From the NCBI GenBank assembly GCA_030762175.1, contig CM060846.1, forward strand, positions 309,228,512 through 309,292,511: DNA of 64,000 nt, read 5' to 3'. The position numbers were made by a program, and so were the translations under genes. This document shows, one piece after another, positions 23,986 to 33,690 of this stretch (positions within the stretch are counted from its first letter, which is position 1; each line of letters opens with the position of its first letter). Source of the DNA: Metallyticus violacea (Eukaryota > Arthropoda > Insecta > Mantodea > Metallyticidae). Below the pieces are notes generated by a model. That model was not told where the DNA came from. It was given only the letters and a program-made list of their open reading frames with translations, and searched no databases.

Positions 23986-24362
23986 GGAAATGAGTAAGCC
24001 TGACCACTGCAGGCACTTTTATTGCAGAATGAATTGGAGCTTGAAATAAAATTGTATAATTATTGGTAACAGATATTTCAAATTTCCTGAGAGAAACAGA
24101 AAACGGAGTTGCTTCATTCACTACCTCAGTTATTGATGATGGTATATGTATAGCATATAATTTGAAACTTGTGTACAAAAAGAATATTTTAAGTATGTAC
24201 AGCCGCTATGAAAAGCATTACATGTAATAAAAAGTGCACGTCTTAAAAGAGTGTATATTGTGAAAAAACTGTGTAGCAAAAAGATGCTTTTAATCTCGTA
24301 GTATAGTTTCATTTTCTATATCTCATTACCAAAAGTGGTATAGTCGGAGAAAGTACCATGAT

Positions 24363-24638
24363 ATGCATTGCAATGAATTAGAAGATATGACTAATGAAAT
24401 GCTTTCATTTCAATGTGAACCTCTACATTCACCACAAGTTAGGTACCATGAAGGACAGGCTTCTTTACTATCAAAAACATATAAAATTGTCGAGGTTGTT
24501 CTAAAGCGCTATATAAAAATCACGTCTATTTCTTATTTAATACCATATCGGTGTGAAGCAAGAGATGTTATAAGCACTATATTTAAGGTATTGAAGATTG
24601 ATCGAATAATTATCCTAGTTGAAGTAATTAGTTCTTAA
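24363..24638 (+). other. 91-codon open frame, unassigned
   Basis: Longest plus-strand ATG frame in its area. The protein is unremarkable in composition, with no signal peptide, membrane segment or familiar motif. Codon use does not stand out from neighbouring AT-rich DNA. Probably chance. Confidence 0.1.
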
Positions 24639-24714
24639 TCATTAATCCTTAAAATAAAACCTTTTTATTAAAATCTTAAAGTTGTTTACGTTCCTTTCCT
24701 TATATTTCAAAATG

Positions 24715-25085
24715 ATATTAAAATTTCATGCATGAATCCTTTTGAAAATAGTTTCAGATACTCGCCATAATTCTTTTTTCCGAATATTCTAAACTGCCTG
24801 CCGGATATTTCGTTTCAGCGCCTCCACGGAGTTTATTTCAGCAGTAATTTTATAAGGATGAAGATGCAGCTGAGTGCCTTTAATACGTACTGCCGAACGA
24901 TACACAGCTAATCGTGTTAAAGGCTTTCCAGAAGAAGTTTCTAATCGATAATCTATTACATCAAGCTTCTCCTCTTAAAACCCGGTTTTTTGTCTCGGCT
25001 TCTTGTCATTGAAAACGTCTTGGATTCGAACATTGTTCAACAAACTGAAAATTACATTTCCCATTGGAGCTGTAACTCCTAGAAA
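24715..25085 (-). pseudogene. Internally deleted IS630-type transposase relic
   Basis: One minus-strand frame stays legible for about 100 codons with a single stop: APMGNVIFSLLNNVRIQDVF, DKKPRQKTGF, stop, EEKLDVIDYRLETSSGKPLT, RLAVYRSAV and LHLHPYKITAEINSVEALKR (the box near 24838-24867). This is the N-terminal HTH pair and P-Y-K-I-T box of the DUF4817-associated insect transposases. After a stop at 24789-24791 the same frame reads NIRKKELWRVSETIFKRIHA. That resembles the extreme C-terminal segment of the same family. The catalytic core (about 200 codons) is therefore missing between them. Confidence 0.65.
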
Positions 25086-26630
25086 TTCTCTCCTACAGTA
25101 CTTGTTCTTTTCTTTTGCATATAACAACAACATATAAATGTTCTTTGTTCTTGAGTATATCTAGCTTTCGGCACACTCCACAATACATAGTAGAAATTCT
25201 AATGCGTACTTCATACAAGCAACTGAAATAGTTGGAGTGATAAACGCGACTGAGTAATCTCAATGCCTGCCTCAGCGGAACATAACCTCTGAAGGTCATA
25301 AGGTTTCCATTAGTGCATACAAAATCCCAATTTGGAGCGGACTGAGGGAACGGTGTGTGACGATATCTTCATCAATGTTAAAAGATAAATGTCCTGGATG
25401 AAAAGCAGGATATAATAGCAAATATAATTTTAGTATGTGATGAAAAACTTTGATATTTTTTTTAGTCGTGCAACAAATAGAGCTGCTTAACACAAAAGGC
25501 ATCCATTTCCTTAATTAAAACTATTTCGATTTCCATTTCCACTTTTGTATGCTCCATGGAAATGTGTAATATTTCTACAAAATGAAAACAAAAAGTACAT
25601 TCTGTACAAAATTGTTGCTTACCATAAGAGCAGAAGTACATTTTTCATGTTCTATGAAGACTGTTGGTAAGTTGTTAGCCGAATTTTCAAAGGAAAACTC
25701 TCCTTTGAAAGACTACACATTGTGTTTTGCGTTAAATGAAAACTGGGTAGACATTAGCCTGATTATGTAAATAATGGCAGAGTGAAGATGTAATGATATG
25801 CAGAAGAAAATATTGATATTAGAATAGAAAAGATTCCCGAGCTAAAGTTTAGGAAGATGAAGTAGTTCACGAAACGAAGTGAGCGAAAGAGACAACGAGT
25901 ATTAAATTATATGAATGATCTACCCTTGAAGGCTTGACAATGCTTAAGCAGGCAAAATGAAGCGAGAGATGGTATCCTGGTGGCTGCGCCAAGATATTGG
26001 GTATGACGCTTGCAACCTTACAACAACGTAAACTAACACTGTAAATGTACAGTGTATCCATGTGCATTCTTAAACGCACATGGATATGCTCTTGTAGGAT
26101 TGTCACCTTACCTCGACGTCACACAAATTTCATAATCTCAGCTTGAATAATTAACCGTACAGGCCTTAAAACGCAACAGACCACGCAGGAAAACAAAATA
26201 GGAACTCTTGAGCTCTTGATAGATGCGATTGTTTTCATAATTTATTATTTCAACTATACAAATGGGGCGGTGGCATCCTCTAAAAACAACCATAATTACC
26301 CTCAAGAGAATTTACTTTACTCCAAACTTGCTCATGCACTATAAGTTGAAGAGGACGTTTGTTATTGAACCTGTATTGAACCTGAGCTGCTTTTTCACAT
26401 AGTTATAGAACTGCTGCACCCTTCTCAGAACTATTTCAGCATTACTTTCCAATCCAGCACAAAATTTCACTCGGTTCCAACATAACAGCAGCCAGGCATT
26501 TAGGTTTAAATATTACATTACAGTTACAAATCAATATTTAATTACCTTCATAGCAACATTGGTTTACCGAAAGATGACATCAAAATAATCGCTGTTATAG
26601 ACTTTAAAGGTTTAGATAAACACCCCTATA
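25086..26630. other. AT-rich stretch with a small hairpin
   Basis: A 9-bp inverted repeat (tccatgtgc / gcacatgga) lies at about 26056-26084. Frames at 25093-25770 have no recognised motif. Confidence 0.4.
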
Positions 26631-27330
26631 CAGGATGTTAATGAAGTACGCCACAATCATTTCAGTTATTAGAGAGATGCATGCAATTTGAGATAGGAGT
26701 TTCATTATTAACTAAGAAAAGTAACGATATTATATGGTGGAAAAGAAGTTGAAATTAGATGCTGATAAACCTGTGTTACAACAAAGTGAGTTAAAATTTT
26801 ACCTTGGAATGTCTTCAAATCTATTCCGCGAGCAAGGAAATTCGATTTTTAACAGATCATTAGCAGCGTTTTCAAAACTTAGTGCTGTAAACATTTCTAA
26901 AATCTTGAAAAAACCATATGACGGTATGTCACTGATCAACGGTTAACTGATTTATCAGGTTGTGTCGCTTAATTTAGAGGGAGCTATCTATCAGAATGTG
27001 TGACATAAGAAATAAGGCAATAGATTGTCTTTTGGAACATCATGGAATCGATTTCTGCGCAGTAGATTATTCATAATAAAGTATGACAATACGTAAAATG
27101 TAAAAATTAAAGTAATGAAGGAGATTCAAACTCGAAAACAATGCTCCGCTTTCTCTTAACGCAGTAGCATGTCGACTGGGCCACAACTTATGTGCATTAT
27201 TGTGTGGTATCATTTCGAAAATAGGGTCAATACTCAGTGGCGCACAGGTCCTTTCGAAACTTGATGCCATCTCTTTGAAATTTCAACAGGTAGTCCATAG
27301 ATTCCCTATCTCAAATTATTTGTTTTAAGG
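26631..27330. mobile_element. Possible transposon remnant with inverted ends
   Basis: The left side starts tatacaggatgttaatgaag and soon has aatttgagatagg. The same 13-mer occurs inverted near 27307-27320, close to an inverted ggtgttcaga (27345-27355). This is the pattern of degraded terminal inverted repeats of a Tc1/mariner-like element. The 70-codon frame at 26734-26946 between them is unassigned. A tRNA-like sequence (A box tggcccagtcgac, B box gagtttgaatctcc) lies on the minus strand at about 27115-27180 within it. Confidence 0.3.
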
Positions 27331-27570
27331 TCCTGTTTACCACCTCTGTCTGAACACCTTACCTTATTGCTTAATTATTTGTATTTATTTTTAACATTTA
27401 GTACGTATATAATTTAGACAATAAAATGAGAATTTAGGTTAAAATGGATTATGATTTCTAAATAAAACATACAAGATATTATCAAAAAATTCCGGGGATG
27501 ATTCTGCAGCCCGCCAACAGATTGCATTGCGCGCACAGCGCTAGGGAGCTATAACCTTGAGCTAGCAGCT

Positions 27571-27848
27571 TTTTAATAGTATTTAACTCCCGCTTTTACT
27601 ACTAAGGCACCACAGGCGGTGGACACTGATGATACATGAGATGAAATGATATATTGGGAAAGGATTTATTAAGAAAGGAAACGTTCCAGGCCTAAGTCTA
27701 GGGTTATTCCCCGGCATTTGCCATTTATGAGGACTGAGGAAAACCTGGAAAAACCTCAGTCAGGGAGGACGGTCCCGGTGAGATTCGAACCGCAGACCTC
27801 CCGCTCACGAGTCCGCGCCTTAACGACCTCGGCCACCCGTGGCGGTCA
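27571..27848 (-). mobile_element. SINE-A copy A3, full length
   Basis: Antisense copy with clear head (gaggtcgttaaggcgcggac on the minus strand), B box ggttcgaatctc, conserved gcaaatgccgggg and the 3' gccttagtagtaaaagcggg. A diverged direct repeat, ctagcag at 27562 and ctaacag at 27851, may be the target-site duplication. Confidence 0.92.
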
Positions 27849-27954
27849 AACTAACAGTTTGCCAAACTACATTGCTGTGATTATAATGGGAATGGTACAA
27901 TAGGCATTTTGTCATCACGGGCGTGTACTAGCTTGCGATTTCGTCATAGACAGC

Positions 27955-28347
27955 AAGTTGAAACAAAAAACTAACGTGAAATTATGCATTTAACTTGCGA
28001 AATGATATTAAACGTGCTTTGGCAACCTTTCGCCAATGATGCAATGTTTCGAGTGGAACCTGGGCTTCAAAAGTGGAAGAACGTCCCTAGAAGACGCATC
28101 ACCCGCGAAAATGATGAAAAATTTCGGGAAATTGTTCATGAGCATCGTAGAAGAAAGTCAACGATATTGCTGACATTGCTGGTGTGTCGTTTGGGTCAGG
28201 ATAGCCAAAGGCCAGCTTTTCAACATCATTGACGAGATACAGCTTCATTCGCAGAAGATTCTATTCTCCCTTACAAACGATGACTTTGAAGCCTCATTCC
28301 AAAGGTGGTAAGAAGACTATTTTGAAGATGACGATGTTCAAGATTAG
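27955..28347 (+). pseudogene. Internally deleted mariner transposase
   Basis: Three frames together give a mariner N-terminus: TNVKLC near 27970, FKSGRTSLED (28066-28095), then NDEKFREIVHEHRRR (28110-28154), then NDIADIAGVSFGS (28160-28198). These fit the second HTH of mariner transposases. About 80 bp later a single frame reads TNDDFEASFQRW, stop, EDYFEDDDVQD and ends at tag 28345-28347. That is the C-terminal mariner tail (usual form F-x-x-W...GDYFEGD). The catalytic D,D34D region is absent. About 390 bp remain of roughly 1040. Confidence 0.75.
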
Positions 28348-30536
28348 ATAAATGAAATATTTCCTTTGTATCAGGACCAGTCCGGAAACGTTTTGTTAGT
28401 ATTTTGTAAGTATTGTTTCCTTTTGCTTAAAAAGGTTGTAATAAATGACGTTTCCATATTTTGAAAGAAATATTATGTAAATCACATTGTTCTTAATTTA
28501 AAACAGACACACGGTAAAAATGTTGACTATCATAATTACCCATCAAAAACTGAGTTACAAAAATTTTACAGGTAACAAATAGCTAACCAGTGAGCAATTG
28601 TGGATAACGAGGACATATGTCTTTGCTTTGATACTTTAAAGTTATACATTCAGGTATTTATTGACACGTGTTTATTTTCTTCATTACCTATTAAGTTAAA
28701 TATAGTTTAATTTAGCTGTTAGTGATTCTGAGCTGCTGAATTTACTGTTACACTGTTTACACATGCAGTATTAATCTAATGACAGGCAATGAAACAATTA
28801 GAAACAATTTCAAAGAAAAATGTGTGCAAGGTATGAATAACACGTTGTCAATGTTCACGGTTTTTAAATTAACTGCTATTTTTCCCAAGTATTAAAGCTT
28901 TATGTGGATTCCATATTCCGAAAAATTATACGGCGTTTCTGGGACATCGTATAAATGTTTCTTTCAAAAAATTCCAAATTACACTGTTTCAACATCTTCG
29001 TTATTCAGAATATACCATTATACAGAATCTGCTACACTCATTGATAATCAATAAATAAGACACTGTTGTATAGGGCGTTTTATCTGTCACATTGACTCAT
29101 GTAATAACTGATTTTCACATACCAAGCCAGGTCTATGTTATATTTTGGAACAAGTAGCCTGAATGAAAGTTTTCAGAAACTTTCCTACGTTCTGAATACA
29201 AAAATTTTGAGTAACCCATGCTTCATTTAACATCATTCTGTAGCACCACTTTTTCACCTTAAAAATCTTAAAAATAAGATATCAAAGGACATTGAATGCT
29301 TAATTTTTCCAAAAAAAAAAAAAAAAAAAAAACTATCACAAGATCACTATCTATTTAATACGAACTATATTTTATATTTCCCCAAACAAGTTACAGAAAT
29401 TGATACAATATATTAAGTTGGATCTTTAACATTAAATAGTATCGAAGTGCATTACTTCAGCAATTTCTCATATAAAACTACACAGAATCCAGAAGTCATC
29501 TATTGAGCGCATGCTTGATGCAATGTATCTCTACATGATAGTTAAAGGGAAAGAGAAGTTCATTCCGTTTTGGGAATCGCTGTTTTAATGTGTCTTCGTT
29601 ACAGCATTGAATGTTTATTTTGAACCTTTGTGATGAGGAGGGGAGCCATGAATGTGGATGACCACTCATCCAGGAAGTCCCATCGCTCACGAGTCCGTAA
29701 AACCGCAACACGGCTGATGATGTTCAAGGGTGCAATATTTATAGTAGGTTAAGCGCCCATGCCCTCTCCAGTTCGTTTTTACATGGCAGCAAAAACATTA
29801 ACGGAGACTGGCTATTTGAGAGTTGTTTCCTCAAAACAAACTCTATAAAACAACACGCAATACGGCATGCCAGCGCATGTAATATAGGAATATTTTTTTC
29901 ACGTTTCTACCCACTCCAGCTGGCCATTTTGTAACAGCTTTATTATGTTGGTTTAGTTCTGTTGAAAAGCAAATTGAGCTGTCAGCGAAGTTATAAACAG
30001 GTATGGCATTTCGGTGAAAATATATGTTTAAAAGTATTCCAAGCTGAGCTGGGCCCATAGATAATTCGGCACATACAGACAACGAAGAAGTAGCAGCTGC
30101 TTTTGAAAAATTAACATAGTTTATGCTTACGCTTCATTTCAGAAGCAGTGTGTCTAAGGTTTTGTTTTACAGTTCTGGAAGAAACAAGAAATATACTTAA
30201 CACACAAGGGACAAACACCTGCAGGAAAAGAGAAATTAATGGATGAAGGCTGTATTGTTGCAATTTTGTACTGTGGCGTAGAGTGTGCAGTCGTTATCTC
30301 TTATAATCACAGTATATTATAACAAAGAAACGTATTTGACACTGGAAATGTTTACATCTGTAGAATTCACGCATTTAATAAGGGGTTTAACTATATCATA
30401 CTTTCCATAGGGATGCCTCTTCATGTTGATACACTAAAACGCGATATAAGGTCTGTATATACAGGGAGTAAAAAAGCAATACAAAATCAGAAATCGTATA
30501 TTTACTGAAATTATTAATATTCTATAATAACATCTT
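28348..30536. other. AT-rich stretch; A22 run at 29311-29332
   Basis: The poly(A) run may be a retroposon tail, but its 5' flank matches nothing in the window and no direct repeats flank it. Minus frames at 29496-30082 are unassigned. Confidence 0.4.
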
Positions 30537-30550
30537 AAGAGTATATAGTT

Positions 30551-30825
30551 TACCGCTCCGGCTGGCCGAGGTCGCTAAGGACTCGTGAGCGGGAGGTTTG
30601 GAGTTTGAATCCCGCCAGGATCGTCCTTCCAGACTGAGGTTTATTCCAGATTTTTCTCAGTCCTCATAAATGGCAAATGCTGGGCAGGTCCCATAAACTT
30701 AGACATGGAACATTTCCTTCTTTAAAAAAAAATCCATTCCCAATATAACATTTCATCTCATGTATCATCATTGTTCATAGCCTGTGATTCCTCAGTAGTA
30801 AAAACAAGCGTTAAACACAATTAAA
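30551..30825 (+). mobile_element. SINE-A copy A4, full length
   Basis: The head ctggccgaggtcgctaagga, B box gtttgaatcccg and shared body (tcctcataaatggcaaatgc, cctcagtagtaaaaac, gcgttaaacac) are all present. The target-site duplication aagagtata[tc]agtt is at 30537-30550 and 30826-30839 (14 bp, one mismatch). Confidence 0.93.
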
Positions 30826-31514
30826 AAGAGTATACAGTTGGTTGCATCATGTCTAAGTGAATGAACCATTAACTTGAGTTAGACATCGTCAGGTAAGTTT
30901 AACTTTCAGTAAAACCCTCAGAACATGATGGTGGAAACGTGACTCAATATGGCAGACAATAAATAATTGTTCACAAAATTTAACAATATAATTTTCTGAA
31001 CAATAAAATCACGTTCGTAACACATGTGAAATATATTTAAATTTAGTATAATAAAAATTGTGAAAAACAACAGATTAGTATAGCATGATTAAAGAATTTG
31101 AATGTAAACTTTAAAGTGATAATGGTAGGCCCATTCAACACATAGTAATTGATTAATTATTTGCAATTACATGTACAAGCATAGAGTTAAATCTTCCATT
31201 TAAAAAAAGTAAAAGGCTTTAATGATATGCAAAGTATTTCTTGGTTTAGCAATATACGTTTCTTGGGACAATATGTACCACGAGCCCAATTAATGACACA
31301 AAATATCCCCTGGTAAATAAAATAATTTACAAATATACTCTATCTGGGTCACTGTGCATACACATTGAGCAGGGCCCAAAGATGATAAATTTAAATTAAA
31401 AGCCGGAAAATATAGATATCATTTCTAAGCTGGCTCTTGTCCGCTTGCTGCAACTTGAAGGAAGGGAGGGCAAGAAGTGAATGGTGGCTCGCCACGCTGA
31501 ACAGGTAGGAGCCC

Positions 31515-31635
31515 TTAAGTTTGTTAACTTGAGACCTGTTGCAACCAATAGACGTAACTCATATGATGGTATAAGATAAGGGTAGAAGAAAGCATGATAT
31601 ATCGATTGCGGAGAAAGAAATAAGCAAAATGGCAC
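31515..31635 (+). repeat. Dispersed repeat R, copy 2
   Basis: Aligns with 1395-1545 through gtttgttaac, caaccaatagacg (31542-31554), gggtagaagaaag and tatcgat. The flanks differ. The 79-codon minus frame across it is probably chance. Confidence 0.4.
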
Positions 31636-31868
31636 AACGCATGTTTTATATTTTGTTTAGAATGTATGTGGCTGAAATCTGTAAAAAAAGAGTCTTTGTT
31701 TATTTATTGATTTATTTATATATTGAGGCAGAGATGAGATCATTAGCTTCTCTCTTCCGCTTTACCAAGCTAACAATTAAATGACTAAGATTCACAGGCA
31801 GTAAGACAATAAATAGCATAAGCAATAACAAGGACAGTACATATATTGAATAGAGTGTAAACAAATGT

Positions 31869-32159
31869 TTTTTTTATTTATTTACAGACCCGCTTTAACA
31901 TCTCAAGTCATCAGCCACTCATTCAATTCAGGGTGTAAAACGGCCGACAAATTTTGCTCAGAGGCCTCTTCTTTCAGGCTTGAGGTTCTTAATCGTGCCC
32001 TAAATGTACGACACGGGACTTACGACTTCACTTCCCTTCCGAAGGAAGCCATACTTAGGATTTTTACGCCCGAAAAATCCATCGATTCTGGCCGGGTTCG
32101 AATCCGCGATCCTGGGTTTAGGAAGCAAGTATGGCTACAGCTACACCACCAGGACCGAC
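31869..32159 (-). mobile_element. SINE-B copy B4, full length
   Basis: Complete antisense copy of 291 bp. T-rich tail, ctcaagtcatcagcc, gccgacaaattttgctcagag, gaggttctt, ccttccgaaggaagccatac, B box gggttcgaatccgcg and head ctacaccaccaggaccgac. The target-site duplication gtaaa[ct]aaatgt is at 31857-31868 and 32160-32171 (12 bp, one mismatch). The 100-codon plus frame over it is an artefact. Confidence 0.95.
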
Positions 32160-32204
32160 GTAAATAAATGTGCTAGTAATACATAAATAATGGAAAATAT
32201 TAAC

Positions 32205-32239
<35 letters not shown>
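32205..32239. repeat. (AAT)n microsatellite
   Basis: About 35 bp of AAT trinucleotides just downstream of SINE-B copy B4. Confidence 0.95.
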
Positions 32240-33117
32240 TGTAAAAAATAATAACAATAGAATAATAAAATGGTTCTTACTAAACAACAACTAATATGTC
32301 AGGTATGATAGAATTCCCATTTAAAATATAAGCATAATATCATAATATTAAATAGAGAAATTAGATATTTTATATTTGTTAAATTTAAATTATTTTATCG
32401 ACTTCCAGAAATCAGCAGTCACTATTTACTTTTACGAGGCTTTGATATCACAAAATTTCTCTGCTAATAAATTGTCAGCATTAGCTTAATCTATCTAAAC
32501 TACATAGTCTCCACGAATCGGGGGGTTTTGAAGCTCGGACGGCTAATATCAATGATACTATGCATCTTCTACATAAATTAATAACCTTTAAAAACATTTT
32601 CGAAGTTTAGAAATATTGTTAAACATATCTTAAGGATAATTTTAAGGCTTTAGCTTTTCTCTTTCTGGGATGAACATCAAACCAGCTTTACCTTACTACG
32701 AAGCCTTTGTCGAAACAATAATACTATCATCTCAATCTGGTTACGTTTGATCTGTTTTATTTTCAGTCCTAATATCAGTTACAGATAACACTGATCTATG
32801 ACTAATTAATTCCTACTTGCAGGGACGTTTTTCCGTTGAGTATTGTCTTGACAATCCCCCATTTCTTTCACACACAAACATTCGTACTTTTCTGTTTTTC
32901 ACGTTTGTTGTTCCTTATTTGGTAGTGTTGATTATTTTTATTAAGCAGCATATATCGCGTCATCTGATACGTCGGTGGCTACTGATTCGGCTGATTAGCC
33001 ATCGGCCGGCCAAACTACACTAGAATCGGAATAACACAATAGTTTTGTGGTAGGAACATTACAGTCACATTGTAATGAATTCTAATGCATATATTTATCC
33101 AAGTCACGCAAAGAGAT

Positions 33118-33419
33118 GTCTGAGAGGGTTATGATACTTGCCTCCTAAACCCAAGATTGCGGGTTCGAACCCGGTCAGGACATATGGATTTTTTCGGGCG
33201 TAAAAATCCTAAGTATGGCTTCCTTCGGAAGGGAAGTAAAGTCGTGGGTCCCATGTCGTACATTTGCGGCACGAAAAAGAACCTCAAGCCCGAAAGAGAG
33301 GCCTCTGAGCAAAATTTGTCGGCCGTTTCACGCCCTGAGTTGAATGGAACGCTGATGACCTGAGCTGTTAAAGAGTGTCCATAAATAAATCAATAAAAAA
33401 AAAAACAAAACAAAACAAA
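33118..33419 (+). mobile_element. SINE-B copy B5, full length with (AAAAC)n tail
   Basis: Good B box (gcgggttcgaacccgg), a decayed A box, complete body, and a tail of A-run plus aaaac repeats. The target-site duplication acgcaa[ag]gagat is at 33106-33117 and 33420-33431. The right-hand duplication overlaps the C-terminal codons of the transposase relic that follows, so the SINE landed in that older element. Confidence 0.95.
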
Positions 33420-33421
33420 AC

Positions 33422-33690
33422 GCAAGGAGATACTGGAACTGTGCTTCTTCGTTTTCAACACATTTCTGACACCTGTTTATGAAATTACCACAATCTTTCT
33501 TAATTGCCTTTGATAAATTGAATGTATTTCTTGACTGATGTTATCTTTAGTTCCTCTAAAGTGTGTGGCTGATGAATTTATGAACCGTATCTGACTTGGA
33601 ACTCGATCACCTAGGAATTTTTCTTCAAATGATCTCCTGAAAGCATGAGCAAACTTTGTACAGGTATACAAGTCACAAATAAACACTCAT
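33422..33690 (-). pseudogene. C-terminal fragment of an IS630-type transposase
   Basis: In overlapping minus frames: PHTLEELK, then (T)KDNISQEIHSIYQRQLRK, then NFINRCQKCVENEEAQFQYL with L-A. This is the order seen at the end of many insect IS630-type transposases: a P-x-T-L-E-E-L-K helix, an I-x-x-E-I segment, N-F-x-x-R-x-x-x-C and a final x-F-x-x-L-L. The catalytic region is absent; the 5' side fades by 33690. Interrupted at its 3' end by SINE-B copy B5. Confidence 0.6.

Noticed and set aside
29680..29696. Word cgctcacgagtccg identical to part of the SINE-A head (antisense)
   Set aside because: Neither the B box nor the body is present on either side, so a 14-bp match is best treated as chance or an extreme fragment.
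30459..30480. tatacagggagt, similar to a Tc1/mariner terminus
   Set aside because: No partner inverted end or transposase remnant nearby.
30890..30900. Second AG|GTAAGT at about 30891
   Set aside because: No pyrimidine tract upstream, so it does not qualify as a recursive splice site.
31865..32167. 100-codon plus frame and an overlapping 60-codon frame
   Set aside because: Both are conceptual translations of SINE-B copy B4 and have counterparts at other SINE-B copies.
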